Positions 1 through 9,151 of a stretch of DNA of 64,000 nucleotides are shown here, one piece after another (the stretch's first letter is position 1; the number at the start of each line of letters is the position of its first letter). Origin of the DNA: Geobacter sp. (GTDB taxonomy: Bacteria > Desulfobacterota > Desulfuromonadia > Geobacterales > DSM-12255); NCBI GenBank assembly GCA_009886125.1, contig VFJK01000016.1, forward strand, positions 1 to 64,000, written 5' to 3'. The notes under the pieces are model-generated. The model was given only the letters and a program-made list of their open reading frames with translations, made no database searches and was not told where the DNA came from. The translations under genes were made by a program, and so were the position numbers.

Positions 1-69
1 CCACCAGGACTCGAACCTGGGACCGACCGGTTATGAGCCGGTAGCTCTAGCCAACTGAGCTATAGGCCC
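1..69 (-). tRNA. tRNA with CAT anticodon (elongator Met or Ile2), 3' end cut by window edge
   Basis: Read on the minus strand this gives a 5' acceptor strand GGGCCTA, a D arm, the anticodon stem-loop ACCGG-CTCATAA-CCGGT with anticodon CAT, and a T arm CCAGG-TTCGAGT-CCTGG. The last four acceptor bases and the CCA lie outside the window. A CAT anticodon may be elongator Met, or Ile2 whose C34 is changed to lysidine by TilS. The CTCATAA loop is found in both, so the isotype is left open. Confidence 0.9.
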
Positions 70-119
70 GTAAAGCGAAAAGATATAATAGAATCGAACA
101 GCTCAATATGTCAAGCTTT

Positions 120-1241
120 TCAATACATCTCATACTTCAAGAGCCGGCACTCCAGAGGACCGTTCCAGATCGGGATCCTCCGGGTCGCCTTTAAACCGAT
201 ATGCTTGACCAGTTCACTGTTGCCGCAAAGGATATAGGCTGTCGAACCTGCACAACGCTTCTTCAGCAGATCGCCGAAAGCCTTGTAAAGCTCTGTCAGT
301 TCAGCCTCCTCACCCATTCTCTCCCCATACGGAGGGTTGAAAATAATCATCGAAGGTGATGTAGATGGTGCAAAGGTGCGTATGTCCGCCGAAGAGAACT
401 CGATGAATCGAGCCATGTCAGCACGACCGGCATTCTGCCGTGCCATATCAACAGCCCCCGGGGAGCGGTCACTCCCTCTCAGCCTGACGCCCAGCTCGCG
501 CTTTCTTGAATCTTTTGCCTCGGAAAGGACGTTTTTCCAGAGAGACAGGTCGTGGCCGGGCCACCGCTGGAATCCGAATCTCTCACGCAGAAGCCCCGGA
601 GCAACGTTTGCGGCAGCAAGCGCCGCCTCAATGACGATCGTTCCGGAACCGCACATAGGGTCATAAAAAGGGGTATCCCCCTGCCATCCGCTGAAAGCGA
701 CAAGAGCTGCTGCAAGGTTCTCCCTGAGCGGCGCCTTGTTTCTGTCCAGCCGGTAACCGCGCCGGTCAAGAGGGTCTCCTGCCATATCCAGACTGACAGT
801 GCATCTGTTTTTTACCAGATGCACATTCACCTGAAGATCGGGTGATTTTGTATCGACATTCGGCCTGCGGCCGCATATCTCCCTGATGGAGTCTACTATA
901 GCATCCTTCGACTTCAGGGCAACGAAACCTGAATGGGTCATTGCAGAGTCCCTAAGCACCGAGTCGACCGCCATGGTCATATCCGGTGTGAGGTAGTGGT
1001 TCCATTTTATGCTCCTGACTCCGTCGTAGAGCTCCTGCGGAGTTGTTACCGGGAACTCGGCAAGCACCAGGAGGACCCGGCTGGCGGTCCGCAGCCAGAG
1101 ACAGGCCTTGCACCCCTCCTCAAAGCTTCCGTTAAATGCGACGCCACCTTTATCGGTGCGGATATCTGATATCCCGAGCGCTAAAAGCTCTGCGGCAACA
1201 AGCTCTTCAAGCCCTTTTGCGGATGTGACGAAAAATTTCAT
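120..1241 (-). CDS. THUMP-domain class I RNA methyltransferase, RlmL type
   Basis: Predicted SAM-dependent rRNA guanine-N2 methyltransferase of the COG0116/RlmL family. RlmL modifies G2445 of 23S rRNA in E. coli; the exact target here is inferred. The N-terminal part (KFFVTSAKGLEELVAAEL) has the usual THUMP look. A Rossmann methylase follows with motif I DPMCGSGT and the catalytic NPPYGERMG motif. The start chosen is the ATG at 1241 because AAGGGACAG lies just upstream; a longer reading frame to 1316 adds 25 unrelated residues. The product is 373 aa, only the RlmL half of the fused E. coli RlmKL (about 700 aa), as is common outside gammaproteobacteria. The next gene upstream on this strand is the GspE-type ATPase, with about 215 bases between them. 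Confidence 0.88.
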   Translation of the reverse strand: MKFFVTSAKGLEELVAAELLALGISDIRTDKGGVAFNGSFEEGCKACLWLRTASRVLLVLAEFPVTTPQELYDGVRSIKWNHYLTPDMTMAVDSVLRDSAMTHSGFVALKSKDAIVDSIREICGRRPNVDTKSPDLQVNVHLVKNRCTVSLDMAGDPLDRRGYRLDRNKAPLRENLAAALVAFSGWQGDTPFYDPMCGSGTIVIEAALAAANVAPGLLRERFGFQRWPGHDLSLWKNVLSEAKDSRKRELGVRLRGSDRSPGAVDMARQNAGRADMARFIEFSSADIRTFAPSTSPSMIIFNPPYGERMGEEAELTELYKAFGDLLKKRCAGSTAYILCGNSELVKHIGLKATRRIPIWNGPLECRLLKYEMY

Positions 1242-1456
1242 ACTGTCCCTTATCAGTGATGGCATTCGTGACGGTGTGAACCGTCTCTCACTGCAACGCC
1301 TCTGCCTTTGCATCACTGATGATTGTCCGGTTACCTCACAGATCTACCTGCGTTGATTCTCCACGTTCATAGCCGGCGATCGGCCCCGGCCGTTTCCGTT
1401 CGATACGGCTCACCCCATCACGGATCTACTTCACGACAACAAGTTCCCATCAAAGA

Positions 1457-3244
1457 CTATCCCGTTATCGCCAGCACCTCTTCGTAGGTGGTGACCCCCT
1501 CAAGCATCTTGCTTACAGCCACCTGACGCAGATTTATCATGCCATCCCCCTTTGCAACAGCATACAGGGCAGAAAGATCCATCTTGTCAGAGATGACCGA
1601 CTTTACGTTTTCTGTGAAATCGAGCAGCTCGAAAATACCGGTACGACCGCGATACCCGGTTCCCCTGCACTCTCCGCACCCTGCCCCCTCCCAGACGGTC
1701 ACGTCTTTCCTGTCCATCTGAAGATAGGCGATCTCCTCAGGGGTAAGGATCCGCTCATGCTTGCATTCAACGCAGATCTTTCTCATAAGCCTCTGGGCAA
1801 TAATCCCGACAACCGTCGATGTGATCAGAAAAGAGGGGACTCCCAGATCGAGAAGCCTTGTTATGGCAGAGGGAGCATCGTTGGTATGGAGCGTGGAGAG
1901 GACAAGATGCCCGGTCAGCGCCGCCTGGACAGCATTCTCGGCTGTTTCCCGGTCACGGATCTCCCCGATCATTATTATATCGGGATCCTGACGAAGTATA
2001 TTGCGCAGGACGGTCGCAAAACTTACCCCGATTGCACTCTGCACACCGACCTGGTTGAACTCTTCCATCACCATCTCGATAGGGTCTTCAACTGTTACAA
2101 TATTGACCTCCGGTGAGGAGAGCGCCCTGAGTGACGAATAGAGCGTGGTTGTCTTGCCGCTGCCGGTCGGCCCGGTAACGAGTATTATCCCGTTCGGTTT
2201 GGATATGAAAGAGCTGTACAGCTGAAACTCGCGGGGATAAAAACCAATACTGTCAAGATCCTGCATGAGGATCTCGGGATCGAAAATACGGATAACCACC
2301 TTTTCACCGAATGCGACCGGAAGGGTCGAGACGCGGAGTTCTATCTCCTTCCCCTTGTGAGTCGTCTTGATTCTGCCATCCTGCGGCCGTCGCTTTTCAG
2401 CAAGGTCAAGACGGGAAAGCAGCTTTATCCGTGAGACCATCGGCGGGTGCAGCTGCTTGGGAACGGTATGGATGTTATGAAGGACACCGTCTACACGAAG
2501 GCGGATAAGCGACTTCTCGCGCTTCGGCTCGATATGGATATCACTGGCGCGCTGGTCGAAAGCGTACTGGAGAAGAAACTCGACCGCTGAGACTATATGC
2601 CGGTCACTCCCCTCGATCTCCCCATGCTCCCGCATCTGTACAAACTGTTCAAGATTCGAAAGGTCGGTCCCATTGACCACTTCGCTCTGCGCTGCCATGA
2701 CCGAAGCACGGAAACCGAAAAACTCGCGCAGGATCTTGAGGATGTCACTACGGGAGGCAAGGACCTGGACGGTCTGGATATTGCGCGCCTGGCGTATGTC
2801 TTCAACTGCCTGAGTATTAAAAGGGTCGGACTGGGCAAACACGACTGCACCATCTTTCATCCCGATAGGGACGATAAGATTCTTGAGCGCAAATGCTCTG
2901 GTAATATGCTCGGTCACCAACTCCAGATCCATCTTCAGCGGATCGATCTTGACATACTCCACACCGACTGCCTGGGCTACAGCTTCGGTAATAGCGTCTT
3001 CAGTCAGTATTTTCCCTGTCTCTGAGATCTCCAGATTGAACGAAGAGATTATTTCAGCCGGCGACACCTGCTCAGGCGCCTGAGAAAACCTGCGGGAATA
3101 GCCGGATTTTTGATTCGTGTGAAGTCGCGCTGCCTGGGATTCTGCCCGGGAGAGGACCATCTGGCTCTGCTCCTGGCTGATCAGCCCTTTCTTGAGAAGC
3201 ACCTGGCAGACATTTTTTACCGTTATCATCTTTTTATTGTGCAT
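1457..3244 (-). CDS. GspE/PilB-type secretion or pilus assembly ATPase
   Basis: Cytoplasmic hexameric ATPase that powers type II secretion or type IV pilus assembly. The N-terminal MshEN-like region lies before about residue 180. The motor domain has Walker A GPTGSGKTTT, a Walker B/Asp-box region ending IIMIGEIRDRETAENA, and a His box TGHLVLSTLHTNDA. A four-cysteine zinc knuckle (CVEC and CGEC) sits between the motor core and the C-terminus, which favours GspE/PilB over the PilT retraction ATPase. The ATG at 3244 is preferred because GGGGAAGAG lies just before it; a frame to 3274 adds ten residues. No other secretion or pilus genes are adjacent, so the machine it serves cannot be read from context. 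Length is about 595 aa, normal for the family. Confidence 0.9.
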   Translation of the reverse strand: MHNKKMITVKNVCQVLLKKGLISQEQSQMVLSRAESQAARLHTNQKSGYSRRFSQAPEQVSPAEIISSFNLEISETGKILTEDAITEAVAQAVGVEYVKIDPLKMDLELVTEHITRAFALKNLIVPIGMKDGAVVFAQSDPFNTQAVEDIRQARNIQTVQVLASRSDILKILREFFGFRASVMAAQSEVVNGTDLSNLEQFVQMREHGEIEGSDRHIVSAVEFLLQYAFDQRASDIHIEPKREKSLIRLRVDGVLHNIHTVPKQLHPPMVSRIKLLSRLDLAEKRRPQDGRIKTTHKGKEIELRVSTLPVAFGEKVVIRIFDPEILMQDLDSIGFYPREFQLYSSFISKPNGIILVTGPTGSGKTTTLYSSLRALSSPEVNIVTVEDPIEMVMEEFNQVGVQSAIGVSFATVLRNILRQDPDIIMIGEIRDRETAENAVQAALTGHLVLSTLHTNDAPSAITRLLDLGVPSFLITSTVVGIIAQRLMRKICVECKHERILTPEEIAYLQMDRKDVTVWEGAGCGECRGTGYRGRTGIFELLDFTENVKSVISDKMDLSALYAVAKGDGMINLRQVAVSKMLEGVTTYEEVLAITG

Positions 3245-3337
3245 ACTCTTCCCCGGGAAAGTAGATTCATGCATAGTAGCACAGATTGCGGGGATGTCTT
3301 TAAATCAGTTACTGTCATCCCGTCCGTCTGTTTTTTA

Positions 3338-3367
3338 TTGACAAAGGATCACTGCGACAGCTATAAA
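3338..3367 (+). promoter_or_regulatory. candidate sigma70 promoter for rho
   Basis: TTGACA at 3338-3343 and TATAAA at 3362-3367 are 18 bases apart. They lie in the divergent gap between the minus-strand ATPase and rho, about 180 bases before the rho start. The long leader would leave room for the autoregulation that rho shows in other bacteria, but that is inference. Confidence 0.5.
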
Positions 3368-3550
3368 CTAAACTATCTAATTATCCTCGCTTATTCCGCT
3401 AGTCAACATTTTCAATCAACCAACCGAAAAGCAGGACTCCAGAACTCTATACAGCTAACCAAAGTGCCCCTTTTCTAACCATTGGTCGAACTTTCCCGGA
3501 ATTTTTAAATGCCCTCAGGATGTGATCTCAGCAGTAAAACAGGAGTAAAG

Positions 3551-4798
3551 ATGAACCTACAGGAACTTAAAGGTAAGAAGATCAGTGAGCTTAATACCCT
3601 TGCACGGGAGCTGAATATTGAAGGGGCTTCCGGCATGCGGAAGCAGGACCTGATATTCGCACTCCTCAATGCCCAGACAGAGCAGAACGGGATGATTTAC
3701 GGTGAGGGGGTTCTCGAGACACTTCCTGACGGATTCGGATTCCTCCGCGCGCCTGACTATAACTATCTTCCCGGCCCGGATGATATCTATGTCTCCCCGA
3801 GTCAGATACGACGCTTCAATCTCCATACCGGCGATACTGTTTCCGGGCAGATACGGCCTCCAAAAGAGGGTGAGCGTTACTTTGCTCTCCTGAAAGTGGA
3901 GAAGGTAAACTTCGAGTCGCCCGATGTCGCAAAGGACAAGATATTCTTTGACAACCTGACCCCTCTTTATCCTGATGAGAAGCTCATCCTGGAAACTGAG
4001 CCCGACAATATGCCGATGCGGGTCATGGAGCTTACCGCACCTATCGGCAAGGGGCAGCGCGGACTTATTGTCGCTCCTCCCCGGACCGGCAAGACCATGC
4101 TCCTGCAGAATATTGCCAATTCGATTGCGGCAAACCATCCGGAAGTCTATCTGATCGTTCTCCTGATCGACGAGCGGCCTGAAGAGGTAACTGACATGCA
4201 GCGTTCGGTCAGGGGTGAAGTCATCTCTTCGACTTTCGACGAGCCTGCTTCGCGTCACGTCCAGGTGGCCGAGATGGTCATCGAGAAAGCAAAGCGTCTG
4301 GTGGAACACAAACGGGATGTCGTCATCCTGCTCGACTCCATTACCCGTCTTGCCCGGGCATACAACACGGTCATCCCGCCGTCAGGCAAGATTCTTTCCG
4401 GCGGCGTTGATTCAAATGCCCTTCATAAACCGAAACGTTTCTTCGGTGCAGCCAGGAATATAGAAGAGGGAGGATCTCTGACGATCATCGCCACCGCCCT
4501 TATCGATACGGGCAGCAAGATGGACGAGGTAATCTTTGAAGAGTTCAAGGGTACCGGCAACATGGAGCTTCATCTTGACCGCAAGCTGGTCGAGAAGAGG
4601 ACTTTCCCGGCGATCGACATCAACAAGTCCGGCACGCGTAAAGAGGAGCTTCTGGTTGAAAAGTCGTATCTCAATCGTACCTGGATACTCAGAAAGGTCA
4701 TCCATTCGATGAATGTCGTGGACAGCATGGAGTTTCTCCTCGACAAATTGTCGGAGACCAAGACCAATCAGGCTTTTCTTGATGCCATGAGCAAATAG
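3551..4798 (+). CDS. rho: transcription termination factor Rho
   Basis: Ring-shaped RNA-dependent ATPase that ends transcription at Rho-dependent terminators. The order is a Rho N-terminal helical domain (about 1-45), a cold-shock-like RNA-binding domain (about 48-120, with GFGFLR as RNP1-like), then the RecA-like motor with Walker A APPRTGKT at 175-182 and Walker [15 protein letters not shown]. Length is 415 aa, close to the 419 aa of E. coli. The ATG at 3551 is preferred over one at 3509 because AGGAG lies six bases upstream and the product then starts exactly where Rho proteins usually do. It begins the plus-strand housekeeping run and is followed by rpmE about 100 bases later. Confidence 0.98.
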   Translation: MNLQELKGKKISELNTLARELNIEGASGMRKQDLIFALLNAQTEQNGMIYGEGVLETLPDGFGFLRAPDYNYLPGPDDIYVSPSQIRRFNLHTGDTVSGQIRPPKEGERYFALLKVEKVNFESPDVAKDKIFFDNLTPLYPDEKLILETEPDNMPMRVMELTAPIGKGQRGLIVAPPRTGKTMLLQNIANSIAANHPEVYLIVLLIDERPEEVTDMQRSVRGEVISSTFDEPASRHVQVAEMVIEKAKRLVEHKRDVVILLDSITRLARAYNTVIPPSGKILSGGVDSNALHKPKRFFGAARNIEEGGSLTIIATALIDTGSKMDEVIFEEFKGTGNMELHLDRKLVEKRTFPAIDINKSGTRKEELLVEKSYLNRTWILRKVIHSMNVVDSMEFLLDKLSETKTNQAFLDAMSK

Positions 4799-4896
4799 GA
4801 AATAGTTCTTGTAATAATTATTCGATAATGCTAGCTTTTATACTTTACAGCACAAAAAAATATGGCAGTTGCCAGCATCTATAGGAGGGTTTAACC

Positions 4897-5097
4897 ATGA
4901 GAGAAGGAATCCACCCGAAATACACCGATATAACCGTGAAATGTCTCTGCGGCAACACCTTTGAGACCCGTTCTACAAAACCTGAGATCAATACAGAGAT
5001 CTGTTCTGCATGCCACCCGTTTTTTACCGGCAAGCAGAAGCTTATCGACACTGCCGGTCGCGTCGAGAGGTTCAAGAAGCGCTACGGCCAGATTTAA
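4897..5097 (+). CDS. rpmE: 50S ribosomal protein L31 (zinc-binding form)
   Basis: Small 50S subunit protein, 66 aa. The start [11 protein letters not shown] and the four cysteines (CLC near residues 16-18 and CSAC near 37-40) mark the zinc-binding L31 type; in bacteria with two forms the zinc-free paralogue replaces it under zinc limitation. A strong TAGGAGG ribosome site lies about ten bases before the ATG. It follows rho, a gene pair common in bacteria, and a hairpin with a T-rich tail follows it. Confidence 0.97.
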   Translation: MREGIHPKYTDITVKCLCGNTFETRSTKPEINTEICSACHPFFTGKQKLIDTAGRVERFKKRYGQI

Positions 5098-5122
5098 CAT
5101 CGCTACTGAATGATTTGCAGGG

Positions 5123-5163
5123 GGGGATTTTGTCGTGGACGGAATCCCCTTCTTGCGTTTTTT
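5123..5163 (+). terminator. possible rho-independent terminator after rpmE
   Basis: GGGGATT at 5123-5129 pairs with AATCCCC at 5143-5149. A short interval follows and then a run of T residues at about 5158-5163. The T run is not directly at the stem base, so strength is uncertain. Confidence 0.45.
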
Positions 5164-5170
5164 ATGCATT

Positions 5171-5304
5171 TAATTCCGGTTCCAGGTCAAAGATGACATC
5201 AAGGCGGCGAGGATTGAGGCGACGACGGCATACAAATAGTATGTTGAGGAGCCGAGGACGAGCCAACGAAGATGCCGCTTTGAAATGGAAATGGAAAAAG
5301 GGAC
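5171..5304. repeat. intergenic palindromic element, copy A
   Basis: A stretch of about 130 bases between rpmE and thyX has imperfect inverted ends. The left end (TTCCGGTTCCAGGTCAAAG) resembles the reverse complement of the right end (TTCCATTTCCATTTCAAAG). Inside there is a second short inverted pair around CATAC/GTATG. Its inner text (AAGGCGG near the left, CCAACG near the right) resembles the element at 6009-6150, so the two look like members of one dispersed non-coding family. No protein is likely here. Confidence 0.6.
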
Positions 5305-5308
5305 AAGG

Positions 5309-6001
5309 ATGAAAATCTCTCTTCTCCAGCACACACCCGATCCGGAGAGGGCAGTGGCTCTTGCCGCCAAGCTCTGCTACTCCTCCTCATCGATCAGCAA
5401 GCTGGGCGACAAGCTTTCTCAAGGCGACATCTCAGGATTCCTCGAAAAGATCATGTCGCTCGGGCATCAGTCAGTTCTTGAGCATATCTCGTTCACCTTC
5501 GGGATAGACGGTATATCAAGAGCATGCTCGCATCAGCTGGTACGGCACCGGCTGGCCTCTTACTCGCAGCAGTCCCAGCGTTATGTCACCTTCAAGGGGG
5601 ATGAATTCCCCCATGTCATTCCGGAGAGCATCTCCTTCTCCGAGAAGCGCACCCTGCTTTTCTCAAAAGCTGTCAAGGCAGCGGCTGAGGCCTACCGGGA
5701 GCTTGTCGAGGATGGTGTCCCTGCGGAGGATGCCCGCTTTATACTTCCCAACGCAGCAGAGACAAAGATCATCGTCACCATGAATGCCAGGGAGCTTCTG
5801 CATTTTTTCGAACTGCGCTGCTGCGAACGTGCCCAGTGGGAAATAAGGGCTATGGCGATTGAGATGCTGAGGCTCGTGAAACCCCTCGCACCGGTCGTTT
5901 TCAGCTCAGCCGGTCCCGGCTGCGTCGGAAGCGGCTGTCCGGAAGGCGCCATGACCTGCGGCAAAATCAAGGAAGTCCGGGAGAAGTTCAATAACCTCTA
6001 A
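5309..6001 (+). CDS. thyX: FAD-dependent thymidylate synthase ThyX
   Basis: Makes dTMP from dUMP using methylene-tetrahydrofolate, FAD and NADPH. The ThyX signature RHR followed by seven residues and Ser is present as RHRLASYSQQS at about residues 79-89, with the SQQSQRY part that follows. Length is 230 aa, normal for ThyX. The ATG at 5309 is used because AAGGGACAAGG lies directly upstream and the protein then starts MKISLLQH; an in-frame ATG at 5285 lies within the repeat element. It is flanked on both sides by related palindromic elements and sits between rpmE and the DUF1385 gene. A thyA gene is not visible in this window. Confidence 0.97.
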   Translation: MKISLLQHTPDPERAVALAAKLCYSSSSISKLGDKLSQGDISGFLEKIMSLGHQSVLEHISFTFGIDGISRACSHQLVRHRLASYSQQSQRYVTFKGDEFPHVIPESISFSEKRTLLFSKAVKAAAEAYRELVEDGVPAEDARFILPNAAETKIIVTMNARELLHFFELRCCERAQWEIRAMAIEMLRLVKPLAPVVFSSAGPGCVGSGCPEGAMTCGKIKEVREKFNNL

Positions 6002-6008
6002 CAACAAG

Positions 6009-6150
6009 GAACGTGGATTTTGGTCAAGGTCAAGGCGGACAAGGGGTGACGCGGAGGCGTAGTACCCACAGGGCATAAACAGAGCTACGTCGCACAAGGA
6101 AGCCCGCAGACCAACGCCGAGATTGGCCAAAAGTCGCGTTCCAGGAGAAT
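6009..6150. repeat. intergenic palindromic element, copy B
   Basis: About 140 bases fill the gap between thyX and the DUF1385 gene. The left end GGAACGTGGATTTTGGTC and the reverse complement of the right end, GGAACGCGACTTTTGGCC, match at 14 of 18 positions. A nested inverted pair lies near the middle (GCGTAG and CTACG). It resembles copy A at 5171-5304 in overall design and in short blocks. It is probably a non-autonomous mobile or structural repeat; its RNA would fold into a long hairpin. Confidence 0.65.
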
Positions 6151-6152
6151 AA

Positions 6153-7064
6153 ATGGAAAAGATAAACGTTGGCGGCCAGGCAGTCATCGAAGGTGTCATG
6201 ATGCGTGCCCCCCGCGCAATGGCAATTGCAGTCAGGCGTCCCACCGGCGAGATCGTCGTCAGGAAGGAAGAGATGATCCCGCTCTCTGAAAGGTTCCCGA
6301 TCGTAAAGCTCCCGATCGTCCGGGGGGCGGTTGCACTCTTCCACTCCCTTGTCATGGGGGTTACTGCCCTGAACTTCTCCGCAAATGAAGCCATGGTGGA
6401 AGATGAAGGAGAAGAGAAAAAAGAGCTTTCACCCTGGGCAATGGCAGGCACGATGGGATTTGCATTCGGGTTCGGGATCCTCATTTTTTTCATCATGCCG
6501 CTGTATCTCACCAAGCTGATGACCCCGGTCATCGGGGACTCGAATATCGTCTTCAACCTTGTTGACGGTGTCATCCGGGTGATCGTGTTCCTTCTGTACA
6601 TCTGGATCATCTCGCGCATGGAGGATATCCAGCGGGTGTTCCAGTACCACGGGGCAGAGCACAAATCGATATTCGCATTCGAGGCAGGCGAAGAGCTGAC
6701 AGTCGAGAATGTCCGCAAATACAGCTGCCTTCATCCTCGCTGCGGGACGAGTTTTCTCCTGATCGTGATGGTTGTAAGTATTGTCATCTTCTCCCTTATC
6801 CCCAAACTCTGGCCTTTTTATATGAAGGCTGCATCCCGGATACTGTTCCTTCCGCTTATTGCAGGGGTATCCTACGAGTTCCTGAAATGGAGTGCTAAAA
6901 ACGACCAGTCCGCCTTTGTGAAGCTGATTATCGCTCCGGGGCTTGCCTTGCAGAGGCTGACGACCAGAGAACCTGATGACAGCCAGATCGAGGTCGCCAT
7001 CCGGTCGATGGAAGAGGCTCTAGCAGTAAACGCCGGGTACAGGGATGATCGCTTAGTTATTTGA
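6153..7064 (+). CDS. DUF1385 (YqhQ-like) membrane protein
   Basis: The start NVGGQAVIEGVMMRAP is the hallmark of the DUF1385/COG3872 family, annotated only as a predicted metal-dependent enzyme. The function is not established. The 303 aa protein has hydrophobic segments at about residues 85-125, 135-155 and 205-250, and a conserved HGAEHKSI motif and a CLHPRCGTSF motif in the middle that could bind metal. It lies directly after palindromic element B and before prfA, a placement I recall for many Firmicutes and deltaproteobacteria (upstream of or among prfA-prmC). That neighbourhood hints at translation-related or envelope work but proves nothing. Confidence 0.9.
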   Translation: MEKINVGGQAVIEGVMMRAPRAMAIAVRRPTGEIVVRKEEMIPLSERFPIVKLPIVRGAVALFHSLVMGVTALNFSANEAMVEDEGEEKKELSPWAMAGTMGFAFGFGILIFFIMPLYLTKLMTPVIGDSNIVFNLVDGVIRVIVFLLYIWIISRMEDIQRVFQYHGAEHKSIFAFEAGEELTVENVRKYSCLHPRCGTSFLLIVMVVSIVIFSLIPKLWPFYMKAASRILFLPLIAGVSYEFLKWSAKNDQSAFVKLIIAPGLALQRLTTREPDDSQIEVAIRSMEEALAVNAGYRDDRLVI

Positions 7065-7066
7065 TT

Positions 7067-7102
7067 TCCGACTGATCCGACCGATCGGACCGATCAGTCG
7101 GA
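7067..7102. repeat. perfect-armed palindrome before prfA
   Basis: TCCGACTGATC at 7067-7077 is the exact reverse complement of GATCAGTCGGA at 7092-7102, and the loop itself contains CCGATCGG. It lies three bases after the DUF1385 stop. It could act as a stability hairpin or weak terminator in the transcript, or be a member of a repeat family; there is no T tail. Confidence 0.6.
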
Positions 7103-7130
7103 TTTGGATTGATTTTAAGGACGTATTTAT

Positions 7131-8192
7131 ATGCTCGACAAGATAGAAGAACTCGAACGGCGCTTTCAGGAACTTGAGGCGCTGCTCTCCGACCCGGCTA
7201 TAATTTCCAACCAACCGGAATTCAGGAAATTTTCCCGCGAACACTCCGAGCTCTCCCCGCTGGTCGATGTGTACCGCCGCTACCGGAAAGTCATGGAAGA
7301 AATTGCAGAGAACCGGGAGCTTCTTGCCGATCCTGAGATGAAGGATATGGCTGCTGAGGAACTCAGCTCCCTTGAAGAAGAGAAGGTCCGGCTGGATAGC
7401 GAGATCAGGCTGCTGCTCCTCCCCAAGGACCCGAATGACAGCCGCAACGTCATCCTGGAGATCCGTGCCGGAACAGGCGGGGATGAATCGGCGCTCTTTT
7501 CCGGCGATCTCTTCAGGATGTACTCCCGTTTTGCCGAGAAGAACCGCTGGAAGGTCGAGATGCTCTCCTGCTCCGAGTCAGAGCGCGGCGGCTATAAAGA
7601 GGTCATTGCCTCCATCGAGGGACAGGACGTCTACGCCAAACTGAAGTACGAATCAGGGACGCACCGGGTACAGCGGGTGCCGGAAACCGAAGCTCAAGGA
7701 AGGATCCACACCAGTGCCTGTACAGTCGCCATCATGGCCGAGGCCGAGGACGTTGACATCGATATCCGGCCGGATGACCTGAAAATAGATGTCTACCGCT
7801 CTTCAGGAGCTGGCGGACAGCATGTAAACACGACCGATTCCGCTGTCAGGATAACCCACATCCCTACCGGGACGATCGTCGCCTGCCAGGAGGAGCGGAG
7901 CCAGATAAAGAACCGCGCCAAGGCGATGAAGGTTCTGAAGACCCGCATACTCGACAACATCAACCAGGAACAGAACGCAAGACTGGCAGCCGACCGGAAG
8001 AGCCAGGTCGGGAGCGGAGACCGGAGCGAACGGATCCGCACCTATAATTTCCCCCAGGGGAGAATGACCGATCACCGGATCGGTCTGACGCTCTACAAGC
8101 TGGATATGATCATGCAGGGGGAGATCAACGAGATTGTCGACGGGCTCAGGCAGCATTATCAGATGGAAGCGCTTAAAGAGCAGGCAGGGTAA
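7131..8192 (+). CDS. prfA: peptide chain release factor 1
   Basis: RF1 reads UAA and UAG stop codons and triggers peptide release on the ribosome. The 353 aa product has the coiled N-terminal domain, the codon-recognition tripeptide P-E-T (in [15 protein letters not shown]. coli RF1 has P-A-T at this spot), and the universal GGQ motif in [10 protein letters not shown] at about residue 229, whose Gln is methylated by PrmC. The C-terminal [14 protein letters not shown] block is typical of RF1. prmC follows 86 bases later, so the factor and its modifying enzyme are probably co-expressed. Confidence 0.98.
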   Translation: MLDKIEELERRFQELEALLSDPAIISNQPEFRKFSREHSELSPLVDVYRRYRKVMEEIAENRELLADPEMKDMAAEELSSLEEEKVRLDSEIRLLLLPKDPNDSRNVILEIRAGTGGDESALFSGDLFRMYSRFAEKNRWKVEMLSCSESERGGYKEVIASIEGQDVYAKLKYESGTHRVQRVPETEAQGRIHTSACTVAIMAEAEDVDIDIRPDDLKIDVYRSSGAGGQHVNTTDSAVRITHIPTGTIVACQEERSQIKNRAKAMKVLKTRILDNINQEQNARLAADRKSQVGSGDRSERIRTYNFPQGRMTDHRIGLTLYKLDMIMQGEINEIVDGLRQHYQMEALKEQAG

Positions 8193-8200
8193 CAGGAGAA

Positions 8201-8263
8201 AGGAACGAGGAACGAGGATGAAACCCGGATCCGCTTTTCTCGAACCTCGCTCCTCGTGCCTCG
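8201..8263. repeat. imperfect inverted repeat between prfA and prmC
   Basis: AGGAACGAGGAACGAGG at 8201-8217 matches the reverse complement of CCTCGCTCCTCGTGCCT (8245-8261) at 15 of 17 positions. The arms are built of repeats of ACGAGG. It fills almost all of the gap between the two genes and would form a strong hairpin in the mRNA. Confidence 0.6.
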
Positions 8264-8278
8264 AACCTAAACCGTACC

Positions 8279-9130
8279 ATGACCGATAAAGAAACCTGGA
8301 CAACATTAAAGATCCTCACCTGGACCAAAGAGTACCTTGCCGGGAAAGGGATCGAGAATGCCCGCCTTGAAGCCGAATGGCTGCTTTGCGAAGCACTTTC
8401 GCTCGACCGGGTCGGGCTGTATCTGAACTTTGACAAACCGCTTCTGGAAAGTGAGCTGGCAGCATATCGCAGCATGGTCTCCAGGCGTGCAAAACGTGAG
8501 CCTCTTCAGCATATTCTCGGGACCCAGGAGTTCATGGGGCTTGAGTTCAGGACTACTGCTGCTGCGCTTATCCCGCGCCATGACACGGAAACCCTCGTCA
8601 GAGAAGCCCTGAAAGCCGCACCGGCTGCGCAGAGCGTGCTGGATATCGGCAGCGGCAGCGGCTGCGTCGCCATAGCACTGGCAAAGGATCTTCCCGATGC
8701 TACAGTTGTCTCCATCGATATTTCACCGGATTCGTTAGAGCTGGCCCGGAGGAATGCGGAGCTGAACGCTGTTTCGGTGGAGTTCAGACAGGGGTCGCTC
8801 TTTGAACCGGTCAAAGATGAGCGATTCGATCTGGTCGTCAGCAATCCCCCCTACATCCCTGCAGCTGAGATTGAACATCTCGAGCCTGAAGTCCGCGACT
8901 TCGAACCCAGATCAGCTCTTGACGGAGGTGTTGACGGACTAGACTTTTATCGGACGATTATCCCCGGAGCACCTGATCATCTGATGCCCGGCGGATGGCT
9001 TCTTCTGGAAGTCGGAGCAGGGCAGGCTGGTGATGTGACAGAAATGTTCGCCAGAAACGGTTTTTCTGCTATATTCTCCGCAAAAGATCCCAGCGGGATC
9101 GAACGGGTAGTCGGCGGCTGTTTCAAGTAA
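8279..9130 (+). CDS. prmC: release factor glutamine methyltransferase PrmC
   Basis: SAM-dependent enzyme that methylates the glutamine of the GGQ motif in release factors RF1 and RF2. The 283 aa product has the N-terminal helical release-factor-binding domain (about 1-95), motif I LDIGSGSG at 121-128 and the catalytic NPPY at 189-192 that holds the glutamine side chain. It follows its substrate gene prfA and precedes murA by 21 bases, where AAGGATCC serves as the murA ribosome site. Confidence 0.96.
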   Translation: MTDKETWTTLKILTWTKEYLAGKGIENARLEAEWLLCEALSLDRVGLYLNFDKPLLESELAAYRSMVSRRAKREPLQHILGTQEFMGLEFRTTAAALIPRHDTETLVREALKAAPAAQSVLDIGSGSGCVAIALAKDLPDATVVSIDISPDSLELARRNAELNAVSVEFRQGSLFEPVKDERFDLVVSNPPYIPAAEIEHLEPEVRDFEPRSALDGGVDGLDFYRTIIPGAPDHLMPGGWLLLEVGAGQAGDVTEMFARNGFSAIFSAKDPSGIERVVGGCFK

Positions 9131-9151
9131 TCAATTTTACAAGGATCCATC

